Source: Dinochytrium kinnereticum | Taxonomy: Eukaryota > Chytridiomycota > Chytridiomycetes > Chytridiales > Chytridiaceae | Assembly (NCBI GenBank): GCA_027604005.1 | Contig: JADGJT010000096.1 | Span: forward strand, 11,433 to 65,822 | DNA length: 54,390 nucleotides | Reading direction: 5' to 3' | Shown here: piece after piece, positions 33,441-46,100 of the stretch | How the letters are laid out: every line of letters begins with the position of its first letter | How positions within the stretch are numbered: position 1 is the first letter of the stretch | Made by a program: the position numbers and the translations under genes | The notes under the pieces: model-generated | Seen by the model: the letters and a program-made list of their open reading frames with translations, nothing else | Databases searched by the model: none | What the model was told of the DNA's origin: nothing

Positions 33441-36400
33441 CTATGCCGGTGGTGGAGTAGGAGTATCCACCGAAATGGAAAAAGCACTCTGCGGCACACC
33501 TCGACATCGATTCCCTTTCACATGTCGGTTTAAGGCATCACCCCTTGTAAAGGTCGTGTTGCAAACATTACATTTGAAGCTCGGAGCAGTGGTGCTATGT
33601 GTGAGGGTGTGACGGCGCAAGTCATGTTTTCGAAGAAACTAAAAAACCAACAAAGAAAATATGTAAAGAGCAAAAGTAGAAGTAAGTATACATAACAGCC
33701 ATCGAAGAAAAAGAGAGGTTGCTTACCCGGCGCTCGCAGATATCACAGATAAAGGGCTTTTCGACGTGGGTTTTGTGATGGATCTTGAGGTTCGAGATGT
33801 CGTGAAAGAATTTTCTGTTTTCAACAATAAACAAATATGCCGATAAGAAAACCCTGTTTCTAAAAAAAAAATAAAAATAAGGCTTACCCGCAAGAGCAAG
33901 CAAAAACCGATCGCTGAACGTCAACATCCTCAGCCTCAGCCTCTCCCTTCACAAGTCCCTGCCTTTCCCCCTCAACCTGAACCACAACTCGATCAGATGG
34001 GACACCGTCCGGCAAAATCTCTAGCACCTCTCCAGCCTTATCTTCGTATTTAATTACCCCAACCACCCTCAGGTGCAAACATCCAGGAAGCTGATGTGAT
34101 CCAGCGATAGGCTCCGCCGATATCGCGGTAGCAGTCGATGGGAGCATTGGCATCGTTAGGGTCTGACCAGGGTTAGCCGCGGTTGCCGCAGCCGCCATAG
34201 CCGATACCATGCCATTATTGGTAGGCGAGTCAGCTGCGGCGACGATCGTTGAGTTTGTGTTGCTGCTTCTGGTGAGATTTTGAGAGTCTCCCATCGCAGA
34301 TGCTGGAAGTGGTGGTAGAGAGGGATCAGAAATTACAGAAGTAGCGGCAGGTTTGAAGAATAGCCCGTCGATTTTGAGGTGTTGCATTGAGTCCTTCCGC
34401 GGCGGTGGTTTGGGTGGGGCGGGTGTGGCTTTCGGTGGAGGTTGCACGGTAGCTGACGGTTCCTCCTTGGGGTCATTAAATCGCGAAGAGGTAGTCCGAT
34501 CTACAGATGACATGGAAGTTCCCTGCGAGGGTAAGGTAGCGGCAAAAGCGCCTGTTTCGTTGACAAACACGTAGCATTTTTGGCTTACGTCCTGACTAGG
34601 AGGTCGATCCCCCATTATGGAATCCTCACTAGCCTCTAGCTGCAGTTGAGATAGCCTCCGAATATCCTCAGAAGAAGGCTCACATGAAGCTCCTCCCTCA
34701 ATGATTGACATTCTAGAGTACCCGGACGAAGGCCGCATCCTTCTAGCACCGTACATACGATCTCTCGATTGTCCCGAAGCATTCGAAAGGCGGGATAACT
34801 TCGAAACCCGTCTCTTAACGCCAGCGCCAACAATTCCAACGTTGGAACCAGACATGGCCCCAGATGGGGGACGAGACCGCATACCAGGAGAACCAAAGCC
34901 ATTATTCCAGTCATCGTCAAACGGACTCCCTACTGATGTGACGACACTCGATACTGACATGGCGTCATAATCAAACTCGTCCTCGTCTGAGAAGCCCTCC
35001 AGAGAGTCAAGGTCATCAAAATCATCTTCCTCTGCCTCATCATCATCCTCATCATCTTCACCGATAACGTCAGACAGACGGTACCCCAGATCAGGGGTTT
35101 TGACGGCAGTTTGGGCAGAAGTATGACTACCACCAGAAGAAGGTCCGGCGACAACATTTACGGCCGCCCCTTCACTCTCAGCCGGCTGAACGCCAATTGC
35201 GGCAAAAGCACTTCCGGAGGGTATAGGAAGGTAAAACGGCTCCTCTTCTTCCTCAGAGCTAATTTCCGTAGAAATTGGCGGCGCTCTACGTTCTACTTCC
35301 TGCGTATGGTCCACATCTGTAGGCCCACATGCTGTAGAACCCGAAAGCCCTCCACTCGAGGCAACCTTCCGAACATGTTGATACAATAGATCGAGGGCAT
35401 CCCCTTCCTCCTCCTTTGCCCCCCGACTTTTGACTTCATCCGAGCTCCTGAATTCGTCCAGATTCCGAGCAAGCTCCAACGTTCGTCCTCGGGACGCGCG
35501 ACCCCGTGATGCACCACTATGAATCATGTCCTCATCGTCTTGCCTCTCCTTCTTTATATGAGAGCCAGAAGGCGACTCACCACGGTCAATTGCTGCTGAA
35601 GTGTTACGAGAAGAGGACGACTGTGAGGCTGATATGGTATGAGAAGACGATCCAGCTTGCCGGCCATGGTACAATCTCGATAGAGGTTTACTGCTAGCCG
35701 AAGGGATGGCTGAAGAGGACGGCGAAGACGATGAAGATGATGAAGTTTTGGAAGATCCACCTTTGGCCTTTCGAACTGCGGCCTCAAACGCCGCCGCGGC
35801 TTTCGCAGCCAACATCGGGAATCTCTGCAGGTTAGGCGCGTCAGGCGTACTCGTTGTCGGCGCAGTTTCAGGACTTGAGCCAGTAGAAGGAGCAGGAGGA
35901 GATGTGGAATTGGGTCGGCGTTCTTGAGATGCGTTGCTGGAACCAGACGGCATTATCATGCCAAGAAGATTCTGCCTGGACCTTGATCTTTGCTTCAAGG
36001 TGTTTCCCATCCCAGGTAACAAACTAGCACTATGCTCCGAGGCTGCAGAATCGGCAGTAACATTATAGGGAACCTTAGGCGTCGAAGAGCGCCCTCGTAA
36101 ATCTATCGAGGAAGTTCCTTTGCCTTCCTGGTGATTGTGAGTAGAATGAAGATTCGGCACCGCAGCTCCCTTTCGCTCAGCGAATGGTGGGAGCGGCGGG
36201 AGTTCTTTGGCTTCTTCTGTCCTCTGCGGAACAGCAGCCCCTGCAGCAGCCAACGCCGCCAGCGACATTCTCTGCTCAGGAGTCAAGCTAGCCACAAGCT
36301 TTGCAGCCGCGACAGCAAAATCTTCAGTCACAGATGATCCCGGTGCCCCAGGTACCTTCCAATCACCTCCTAATCCCTCCGAAGATCCGGAAGCGGACAT

Positions 36401-37636
36401 TGTCCCTACCAGCGCCGGCGCGGTTGCAGACATGTATCGCTCTCCCTGAATCTTCATTCCGGCGATTCCACCAGGAGTACCCGCTATCATTGCTAAGGAA
36501 CCATCTGGGCCCATCGCCATTCCCAAACCAGGGTGAAACGCATCTGCCATTCCTATAGGGGTTACCTCTTGCTGATACTGCTGCTGAAGGAATGAAACGG
36601 GAGGAGGTGGGGCCACCTTGGTACGAGTTCTCGTCCTAGGAAATGAGGCAAAACGACCATCGGTCAAACCCGAAGGCGTCGAGTCTACCATATACATGGC
36701 CGCAGTATTGCGTGGTACGGCATTGAAGCCAACGTACGGTTGGGCGGGAGATTGGGAAGGAGCAGAGGGTAGCGGAAGAGTTCCGAAGGAAGCAAATGAA
36801 GATGCGAACTCCCCAAGTGGCGGAAAGAGTGTCGAGTCGATGGATTCGCCTGTCAACGAAGGGTCTTCTATGCCAGCCGACACCATCCCACCCACGGAAG
36901 AAGCGGGTGGAAGGACAGAGGTGAGCACGGGGATTCCGTCCATCACGCTCTCTTCATGGTGAGGTCGCCGTGTTGCTGTCGCGGCCGCTGCAGCCTGCAG
37001 CATGAGCGCATCCTCAACATTGAACAGCGGAGCGGAGAAGAGGTCGTGTGACATGAACACATGAGGGTCTGAGGATGCCTGAGACGGCCCGCTCACAGAT
37101 GGCATCTGTGGTGAAGGAGACATGAGAATGGCTCCTGCTGGTGAATCCGTCACCATCCCGCCCAGGAATCCGCCTTCTCGACTATCTCCCAGGCCGTTGC
37201 TAAGGCCAAGAGGCATCAGAGTGGGCTGGTCGCTCAGCGTCGTCAGCAGCGCATTCCCCATGGAGCTATCGTTGCTCAATATCGGTACATGCATGGACGG
37301 GTTTGAAGTCAAGGCTGTCTCAAACTGCATGCTGAATCCTGAAACCTCCATGGCAATGTCCTGTGTCGGAAGCGGCGGGTCGTTTGTCTGAGATTCGTTG
37401 GAATGGGCAAGTAAAGCGAGATCCGAGGTGGAAGGAGTTCCTACTATTGACATACGGGAAGTGTCGCCGTTGAATGCTGTCTGGTCCGAGAATTGCATCA
37501 TGAAGTCATCGGACGACTTGCTGAATCGAGAAGAACAGAGCATGGGGTCGTCCGAGACATTCCGGAAAGCCCCATCGGTTGAAGGCTGGAGCATGATGGT
37601 TTCAAAGGTTTGCATGTTAACCCTGTCCTGAGCCAT
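33441..37636 (-). CDS. C2H2 zinc-finger transcription factor with long disordered activation region
   Basis: Minus-strand gene. A first exon of about 3.7 kb (to about 33893) encodes a Ser/Pro/Gly/Met-rich disordered region with acidic stretches (DDEAEEDDFDDLDSLEGFSD). Two short introns then break the DNA-binding domain. Joined, the fingers are CSCGKFFHDISNLKIHHKTH (unusual C-x-C), CDICERRFLRKHDLRRHTLTH (classical) and CNVCNTTFTRGDALNRHVKGNRC (H-x5-C). The layout, with an RFLRKHDLRRH middle finger, resembles Crz1-like and related fungal regulators, but I cannot assign an orthologue. No Crz1-type calcineurin PxIxIT site was confirmed. The start at 37636 (MAQDRVNMQ) is preferred. The frame is open to an ATG at 37858, which would add 74 basic residues that look like leader sequence. 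Confidence 0.85.
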
Positions 37637-38070
37637 GGCTCGAGGCAGACGGCGAAAGCCAGCCGACTCTGATCCTAGTGCAGTTCTGCTTCTGTCTCTC
37701 AGTGCCTCTCCCCGAGGCTCTACCACTCGTTCCTCAGCTCCGATGCAGCGGCCGTCGTACTCTGTCCGGCTGGTGGTCTTCGTTTCGGTATGCGATGCCG
37801 ATGCCGTGAGATGCCGACGCTGGGTCTTAGGGCAGGAGCGGGGGATACGAGGGAGCAATTGGTGGTCTTTTTGATGAAATGTTTTAATTCAAATATTTAT
37901 TATTTTTAATGGGTCTTTTGGTTGCAAAGAATGGGCATCGCCAAGAGGGCAACCTCACGCTTTCAGCTGGGAAAACAAGGAAGGGCTATTCAGAGACAGA
38001 CTCCTGAAGTGCCGCTGAAAGGAGATGGTAAGGACAATGCTGCTGTGTTGCGGGAAGCATACTGTGCTGT
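37637..38070. other. Intergenic region upstream of the zinc-finger gene
   Basis: Holds the 5' leader and promoter of the zinc-finger gene and the 3' end of DRE2, both on the minus strand. The segment 37637-37858 remains open in the zinc-finger frame. Nothing else is recognised. Confidence 0.45.
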
Positions 38071-39607
38071 TCAGAGATCATCCTTGAGCAGGTTGCCGCC
38101 TAGGGTGACCTTCTCTCCAGGCTTGAAGGCGGGCATTCCCATGTACGGGCAGGATGAGCAGCGAAACGCGTCTCCAAGGTAGCACTGAAAAAGCAACCGG
38201 AAGAGATACATGTCAGTATAGTTCAAAGAAAACCGTCACGGCTGGTGATCAGACGGTTGAAAATATGCCCTTACATTGCCGCAAGACGATGCAGGCACCC
38301 TCTTCTTCTCAACCACGACAATTTCGGGCTGACCAAGCGAATTCAACTTCACTCCATTCGATGGAATATTCTGAGGTGCCGATGCTTCCTCATCCTCCAT
38401 TTCTGCCAACCCGCACGTGCAGTTCTTGCATGCCTTCTTTTTGGTGCCAGGAGCTGGGACGCCACAGTCCGCAGGAGCAGCTGAAATAGAAAGATTATAT
38501 AAGAGGTGCAATGTGAAGAAGGTCTGGAACTATGCAAAACTCCACGAAAAGCAGGAAAGCAAACAAAACCACAGAAAAAGGAGGAAAACAAACAAAACAA
38601 AAAGTGCCCTTACCGATTGCAACAGCTGGCTTTCTGTCCTCCTCATCCAAAAGCTCTTCCTCGTCCATTAACTCCTGATCATCGTCCTCATCGTCTGCGG
38701 AAACAACCCACACAGACTTTTTCTTTGGCGGAGGTGCGGGTTCCGCGGGCATAACTGGCGCGGTCTTCTTCTTGGCAAAGGATAGCTTTGCGCCGGCACC
38801 AATCTCATAGGCTGGCTTCTTTGCTACAACATCTGCAATCTCAATCCTTCCTTTGAGCTGCTCACAAACGGCATCCTCGTCAATGGCCTCACCCACAGCC
38901 TTCCCATTCTTCGGCTTCAATCCAATACCAAGAGCCCAGGAATCCCTCACGAGCTTTCCAATCTCCTCATCTGACACTGGTGTGGCCTGAGAACCAACAA
39001 CCTCAATGTCAACAAACCCAGCGAGGCGGAGGGATGCAATCAGTCCCCTGAGGGTGCGGGTGGGAACACGGGAAGAGAGGGTAGGGGAGGATTGAACTGC
39101 GGGTGGGTGGATGATGTCGGCAGTAGCGGTGTCGACCAAAACAGGCTCTTTGAGATGGAGGGTACCGCCTGGGACGAGCGCCTTTGCCAGCTGGGTCAGC
39201 GTGGAATCCGAATGAGGGAAGGCGGTGGGTGGGATGCTACCCGTAACGACACTGTGAAATGCGGAGGTGGGGAGTGCGACTGTTTGCAGAAAGTGAACTT
39301 GGTTAAGCAGACACTAACGCCACAACCAGAGCAAGAGAACCAGAACAAGGCCACAGTGACCCAAGGGAAAAGGCAGAGGCATCACTAAAAATGTGGGCCC
39401 TTCAAGAACCAGTGAAAGAAAGAATAAAAGGTTGCGTTCAGACATACTTTGAGGAATCCTGTCCAGCTGCTCAAAGGCAATAGACCCAGACGAGGTCACC
39501 AGGGACGACAGCTCTGAGTGCGTCTTGGTCAGCTCGTCTGAACTAGCCAGCGGGTTGCCAACCAGCAGCACCTTCTGCCCAGGCGATGCCTTTGCGATGA
39601 TGGTCAT
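38071..39607 (-). CDS. DRE2: Fe-S cluster assembly protein Dre2 (anamorsin/CIAPIN1)
   Basis: Exons 39448-39607, 38614-39279, 38275-38480 and 38071-38184 on the minus strand give 381 residues, all in phase. The N-terminal part is a methyltransferase-like fold without the SAM motif ([45 protein letters not shown]). An acidic linker follows (about residues 245-275). The C-terminus carries both cluster motifs: [20 protein letters not shown] (C-x-n-C-x2-C-x-C, 2Fe-2S site) and CGN joined to [20 protein letters not shown] (C-x2-C-x7-C-x2-C). The third intron splits the second motif after CGN. Dre2 receives electrons from Tah18 and feeds the cytosolic Fe-S assembly machinery. It is essential in yeast. 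Confidence 0.97.
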
Positions 39608-39803
39608 TCTGTGTGGCGTGTGGAGGTATGCGGTGTGGTGCGCTTCGCTGGGGACTCGGAGGCGCTTCGATGAATTTCAAAGACGGTTTCACCAGTGAGA
39701 TGGTCAAACACGAACCCAAAGAAAAAAGAAAGAAAGATAAATATTTGATAAGAGAGCATTATTTTCTGCGTTCTTCTGCGTTCTTCTGCATGCTTTATTT
39801 CCC

Positions 39804-42681
39804 TCAGACTAGCTTCGCGAGAGCAAGCTGCAGTCTCTGATGGTCAACTGGAACGCTCATCTTCTCAAACAGCTTGTGCCCGTGCAGAGACAGCCTTTCC
39901 GCTTTGACACCATCGCCCTGAATGCGGGCTTCGGCAGCCTTTGAACTTGTCTTTTGCGTGCCCGCGTGTCCCCTCTTGAAGGCATGGCGACCACGTCTTT
40001 TCTTGGCTTCAGAGGCAGCTGTTGTCACCTCCGATTGAGAAATAGGATCAGATATCGCGTGACTTTCGTAACCTTTGCCTTCTTTCGGGATATCTCCCAC
40101 AATTCCAGAAGTAGGAAGATTGAAGGCACTGGCATTCATCTCCACCAAATTGACCGAATCTTTCAGAGTACAAACGTCGCTCGGTACGTTAATGCTTGGG
40201 AGAATCAACTGTTTCTCCAGACGCTTCTTTCCCGACCGTCGTGATGCTCCTGTAGTTACCGGCCTATTTTTCCGACTGGCTCGAGCTGAATATTTCCCAA
40301 CCCCATTTAAAAATTCGTCCAATGGTACTTCTTCAGTAGCAGATGGAGATGCTCCATTGCTTTGGTCGATTTCTGGCGCTGACTTATCCTGTTGCGACTT
40401 CTTTTTATTCTGCACCCAATCCAATGACGTGCCGTCGCCCGTTCGCCTCTCCCCTGCAGAGACATGCCGTCTGCGTGCCTCCACAAACTTGGTATTTCTA
40501 AGTTGCTGTGTCTCACCAGACTCGTCGTCACCATCAATCTTTGCAGCTTTTTTGATCGCTGCCGTTTTTGCGCGTGTTGAAGGACGTGCCGATGAAGAAA
40601 ATGGAGAGGTGGTTGAAATAGAAATAAAGGAAGTCGTTCTAAGGGAATCGCCGGACAAGACGGGAGCTTGCAAGGATGTGGCTTGTTGAGTCAAGTTTCG
40701 AAAGGAAGAAATTTGGGGCATTGACGCAGATTGATGTAAGGGCTGAGGCCGGCGTCGCTGCCGAATGTCAGAAACCCCTATCAAAGGGGGATAAGTATAT
40801 CGAAGGGAGTTCGCCAGGCGTAATAGATCAGGCACACTCTCGAAAATCTTCCCATCGCCGGAATCGGTATGGAGGTCTACTTTGTGAAAGGCCACAACCG
40901 ATTTGGTCGAGATCTTGTCGTCCCCGCCTTGAGGTTGAAAGAAACTGGCGTCCAGCGCCATGCTTCCTTCAGCCTTTTGATTTGAATCACTCTTGACAGG
41001 AATCTCAGCACCGTTTTCGTTGTCGAACTGAATTTTGTTGGTCAAACAGCCTTCCTCCGCGGCCTCTGCAGCTTCCAGATATGATAGCTTCTTTTCAATA
41101 GCTTCCATGTTGACAGGAAAGCTCAACCACAGAGAATCAGTTGGCTTCGAAGCAGATTTAGTATTCTTTGAAAGAGCTCGTGAATTCATATCTGCAAACG
41201 CAAAGGAGGATATTCTGGCATCTGGTGCTAGCTTTAATCTACTGGTCCCGTATCGTTTACAGTTGACTTTATCAAGCGATTTCATTCCCTCTACCCCCGG
41301 AAGATCTGCTGCGCCGTTTTTTTTCTAATGCCATCATTAATATCGTGACTTGCAAACATCGTAATTATTACTAACCAACTGATCATGCGATAATGATGAC
41401 TGTCCAAATTGCTGAAACCTATATGGTAAACCCCCAACGCTTGCTGGTATCTCAACTCGTCCAAACGTCTGACTCTGTCGACGCATATTTAGCTGAGCCG
41501 GATTCACAGGTGGAAATATCTTTCTTAGCTCCCTCACATCCATCATGGCAATGACACGCTCCGGCTGTTTCAGCTCTTTTGAATCGTCAAATTCGCCTCC
41601 AGCCACAGCCATTTCGCCTGGGTTTCTTTTTAGATTAACTACTTTATGTAAGTTACTGCCGTTCACCACAGAAGAGAAAGCCTCTTCATTTGATATTTCC
41701 TGAGTATTTTCTTCCCCATCGTTTTCTGCGCTCCTTATCTCGCTTGGATCCGTTACGGGCTCCTTAAACTCCTCTACGCCAGAAGTTCCTTCGACCTTCT
41801 CTTCACTTGATAAGCCGGTTATGACATTCGCAACACTGTTCGCCGACGAAACCATTCCATTATTTGATTCCTCTTTAGCAGTCTGTATCGATTCCGTGTT
41901 CAACGTGCAATCTTCATTAGACAGTGGGGGTGATTCAGGTCCAGGATTCGCGAGCCTTTCAATAGGCGTAACGGAGTTGGTCAAAGTCGAAACATCTTGC
42001 GAAGTGTTGACTGGCCGAGCCTTGGGTGATAAATTCGTCTTAAATGGTGCGGAAGCGAACTTGACGGCAGGAGTAGGGACTTTCGGTTGAGCTGGCTGTG
42101 CCATAGGAGCGAACATATCGACAAGAGCTTGCGAGTTCTTTAATTCAAACAGTACGCCGGCGCAAAGCTCGCTCCAAGGCTCCAAAGATCCTATGCTCGC
42201 AAACTCTTCCTCAGTAAATAGAGGTGTGGGTCCTAGAGCATCACGTTGTGGAGTTTTCTCCTCCACATCAATCTCAAGTTTTCGAACCGTCTTGTCCAAG
42301 ATGGTTGCAAAGGTTGGGTTGCTGGATGTGAAATCTCTCTTTAAAATAGGTCGAGGAGCGAGTGGAGGTTGATCATTGCACGCGGGTTCAGAGAATCGCC
42401 GAGTGGAGTTGAGAAACACTTCAAGTAGGTTCAGATCCCTGTCGTTTGCCTTGTGATGATTCCCAGTATCCAACTGAGGTTGAAGAACTTTCCATCTAGT
42501 CATCTTTGAGCTTGATGCCATACTTGCATTCTGCTCTAGCATCTCAGGCAAGCATGGTGTGAGTAGAATCTCATGCACGGGCTGGCGCGTTTGTGGATTC
42601 TCTGAGGTGAAGCTTTTCCCATAGACTTGAGAAGAATGTTACCCACGTTCCCGATGGCACGAGGAACTTACGCTGTGGCAT
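39804..42681 (-). CDS. Large disordered Ser/Thr/basic protein, not recognised
   Basis: Exons 41376-42625 and 39804-41324 are linked by a 51-nt phase-0 intron (GTTAGT...TTAG). A possible 10-nt first exon (42672-42681, MPQ plus one base) joins in frame to give 926 residues. The two long exons would look like separate genes without the splice. Most of the chain is low complexity, with basic Arg/Lys clusters in the C-terminal half (for example RKNRPVTTGASRRSGKKRLE and GRHAFKRGHAG) that could be nuclear or microtubule-binding. The N-terminal 35 residues (from LYGKSFTSENPQTRQPVHEI) look more conserved in character. I recognise no domain. The tiny first exon is a guess; otherwise translation would start at an internal Met near 42540. 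Confidence 0.65.
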
Positions 42682-43187
42682 TTCCCTTTATCTCTTTACA
42701 GGACGAGGCATGAGGCGGCGTAGCTATCACTAAAAGAGTTTTTGCAGAAGGAGGACAACAATGCTGATGCTGTCCAATCGTGTCGTCATGTTGAACGAAG
42801 TTCAAAGTTCTCAGTCGGCCGATACCAATGGTCAATCCATGTAGATCACTGTCGGATGTGTGAGCAAATCGGTAATCTTGTTGTTGTAGTAATAATGTTC
42901 CAGCCTACTCGGAAGTGGAACTTAAAAATGGGGGAGATCCAGGCGAAAAAACAGATTGAGAAAGTCAACGACAATGCTATGGAAGTTAATTATCACATGG
43001 AGGCGGATCATTATTTGGAATTGAGATGAGATTCTGTCTTCAGCCAACCTTAGCCGCTGAAAGTCTCATAGATGATAAGGAAACAAACAACACATAATAC
43101 AAAAGACGGCCAGTTTCTGCTAGCTTAGCAGGGAACAAAAACCACAAGAGAAGTAGCGAACGATGGTGAGTGAGGAAGAAACCACAT
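42682..43187. other. Intergenic region between EDE1 and the unrecognised gene
   Basis: About 500 nt upstream of the unrecognised minus-strand gene and downstream of EDE1. A + frame (42742-43029) lacks recognisable motifs and overlaps likely UTR. Nothing else is seen. Confidence 0.4.
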
Positions 43188-46100
43188 CTAGTTTCCATCT
43201 ATTAGATAATTGGAAGCCTTGACAACATCAAATCCATTCTTCTCTAATGCTAGAATTGAAGCACCTAAAACACCAAATCATTAGATCGAACGAAGGTCAA
43301 AAGAAGCATATACCTTTTGAGAAGCCCATATTCACAAGCTGCCGAACTTCATCCGTCATGTCCTCCTCCACTGCAGCAACCGGCGCACTCCCATCAGAGA
43401 AATTAAACGCTGACGCAAAGTCTGTGTCAAAACCAAATCCTGCCGTTCCACCCGTAGAAGAAGCCTCCACAGCAGCCTTTGGGGCAGTAGCTGAGAGACC
43501 GCCTCCGAAAACAGCATCAAGATCTTCTGTAGAGAGCTTCACCGTTCCTGACTCTACTGGAACTCCTGTAGTAGAGGGAATGCTGAAAACGTCATTAAAC
43601 GCAAATGACGTGGCGGCACCCGAGGTCGCAGATGCCACGGGTTTGTCAGTGGATTGCGAGGGAAGATCAAAAACCGAATCGAAGTCGATTTTCTTTACCG
43701 CTGACGTTGCAGTCGGCGCTATATTCGAAGCTGGGGCTAGTGATGTTGGGAAGGCAGAGTCAAAGTCCATCGAGAAGGCATTTGATTTGGTGGCAGACTT
43801 TGCGGGATTCGAGAAGCTGGTATCAAAATCAAAGTCATCGTCCAGCTTCACAGGCGTGCCAAAAGCATCGTCAAAAGCGTCATGCGAGACGATAGGCGCC
43901 GCAATCGCCTCAGCTTTATCATTGGATTCAGGCATGTCCGAGAATGCATTCGAGAGTTCAGCTTCTAGATTCATGGTAATGAACCTAGGACCCTTTCGGG
44001 TAGTCGAATGGATGGATGAGGTATCGTTGGTATTGCTGCTCACGGCACTTGTGAAAGAATCGAGGCGAAGGTAAGGAGTGGCTGCGAGGGCCGCAACGGC
44101 GGGAATGGTCGGCTTGGGTACTCCATTAGGCGGGGCAGTGAAGGCATTAGATATGTCGGTTATCCCTCGTGGCGATTTTGCACTCATGTCCTCCACTACA
44201 ACCTTCCCACCAACATCAGCTTCAGGCTTCATCAAATCATCTAGGTTACTAAACGATAACGGCGCCGAGATCTTTGCCTGCATTGTGGTTCCGGAATTCA
44301 ATGGCACGGTGGGGAAAATTGCCTTGGTTTCGATTTGGAAGGGTGATGTGGTATCTCTCTTTGCAGACTCGTTTTCCAAGAGATTGCCTGTGGAAAGAGA
44401 CAAAGCCGACCGAGACGCTGGTGGGGGAGGTGCTGGTGGCTTTGGCTTTGAAACGGAAGGAGAAATCCTAGTAGGGGATCCGAGTTCCCCCAAGCTGGAG
44501 GAGTTAAGACTTGCGTTTGAAGCGAGGAGACTTTCGGAGAGAGACTTTGTCCTTTCCTTCTCCTTCTCCGACATGGCATTCTGAACTGCGATCTTGTTGT
44601 TCACTTCAGCTAGCCTCTTCTTTGTCCACTCTAGTTTCTCCTGATCCCTCGCAAGCTCCCCAGACACTCCCTCGTATTCTACTTGCAATTTATTCATCTC
44701 CTGTCGTCTGGATTCAAGCGTTTCTCCTTGCTTCCTCATCTCAGCATGGGAACCTTGAAACTCTGAATTCATTTTCGCAATCTCGTTGTCAAGCTGCATC
44801 ATCTCTGCCACAAGCTGTTGAACTTGACCTCGAACTGACTCAATTTCACCTTGCTTCTGGTTAAGCGAAGCCTGCAACCTTTCCCGGTCGCCTTTCACGC
44901 TCTTTAAGACGTCCTCGTTCTTTTTCAAATCCTGCTCCGAATACTCGGTCAGCTGAATATCTTCTTTCAAAACGGCCATGTTCTCGTTCAGAATACGTTC
45001 CTCTGCTTCGTAAGTCGCACGTGATTGCGTAAGTTTGAGGGTGAGCTCCTGTTTTTTAGCAATAACACTCCGAAGCTCGCCCTCATTGGCCGCCCTCTTC
45101 GCCCTTAAATCGTCACTGCCAAAGGCGAGAGGCTCGAGCCCCTTTGCCAAGTCAAAGTTTGATGTTCTCAATTCTCCTCCTGAGGATCTCAAAACACTCT
45201 TCTGCGGGGGCTCGTCTCGTGCGAAATCCGTGAACAAGGATGACGTTGTGCTGATTTCCGGACCTGCTACATGAAGAAGAATTAGATTCGCCTTTAAGCT
45301 ACCTAGCCATCATGCAAAAAACTAAGCAACTAACCTGTCGCCACAGACGAAGGAATAAGCGCCTTGACTTGAGCACTAGCCGTGGGCGCCGGCGAGCTTC
45401 CAAAAGCTGGTAAGGACTCCAAGCCAAATACGTCCTTCTCCTTTACTGGTGATGTGGGACGCAAAGGCGGTTGTTTGATGCCAAACGAACTATCAAGCGA
45501 CGAAAGGGCCTTCAACGGAGGAGGTGAAGTGATGGGTTGTTTTCGGAGGCGAGGTGGAATGAGGTTCAGGGGAAGGACCGCCGGCAAAGGGTTTCCAGCA
45601 AGCTTGCTCCGGATCAAGTGCATTGCAACTATAAACTCATCCTTTGAGAGGCGACCTTTTTCATCTATATTGGACAAATCCCTTTACACGGCAATTAGAA
45701 ACAGAAGAGAAAAAAAGTAAAGAAACTAAGATCATATCTCACCAGATCGAGGCAAGGATATTCGCATCCAGATTGGATCGAAGGAAAAAGTTATAACTAT
45801 CTTCACCTATAATAACACAACGTCAAAAAACAAAAGTAGGACTCAATAAATCTACCAGTCAGAGACCCCCTTTTGGATGTATCTAGTTGGTCAAAGAATT
45901 GCGATGACGAGTTTTGTTCCTCTAAAGGAATCAACCAGTCTGCCGTTTGCGTCGGGTTGGAAAGAGATACAAGCGCTTGCGCGGATGATGGAGCTGATGA
46001 AGGGGCAGTAACAGCATCAATGGCTTCCCAAAGGGCGGTTGGAACGGCGGTTGGGACCTGGGCCAAGCTTCCGTCCTTTAAACGAAATATAATATACATC

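Noticed and set aside
35706..36962. Several + strand frames inside the zinc-finger gene
   Set aside because: They are antisense shadows of the Ser/Pro/Gly-rich minus-strand exon, with no motif of their own.
39804..41285. Separate gene starting at the Met at 41285
   Set aside because: The frame is open upstream to a consensus acceptor and joins in phase 0 to the next exon through a 51-nt intron, so one gene is more likely.
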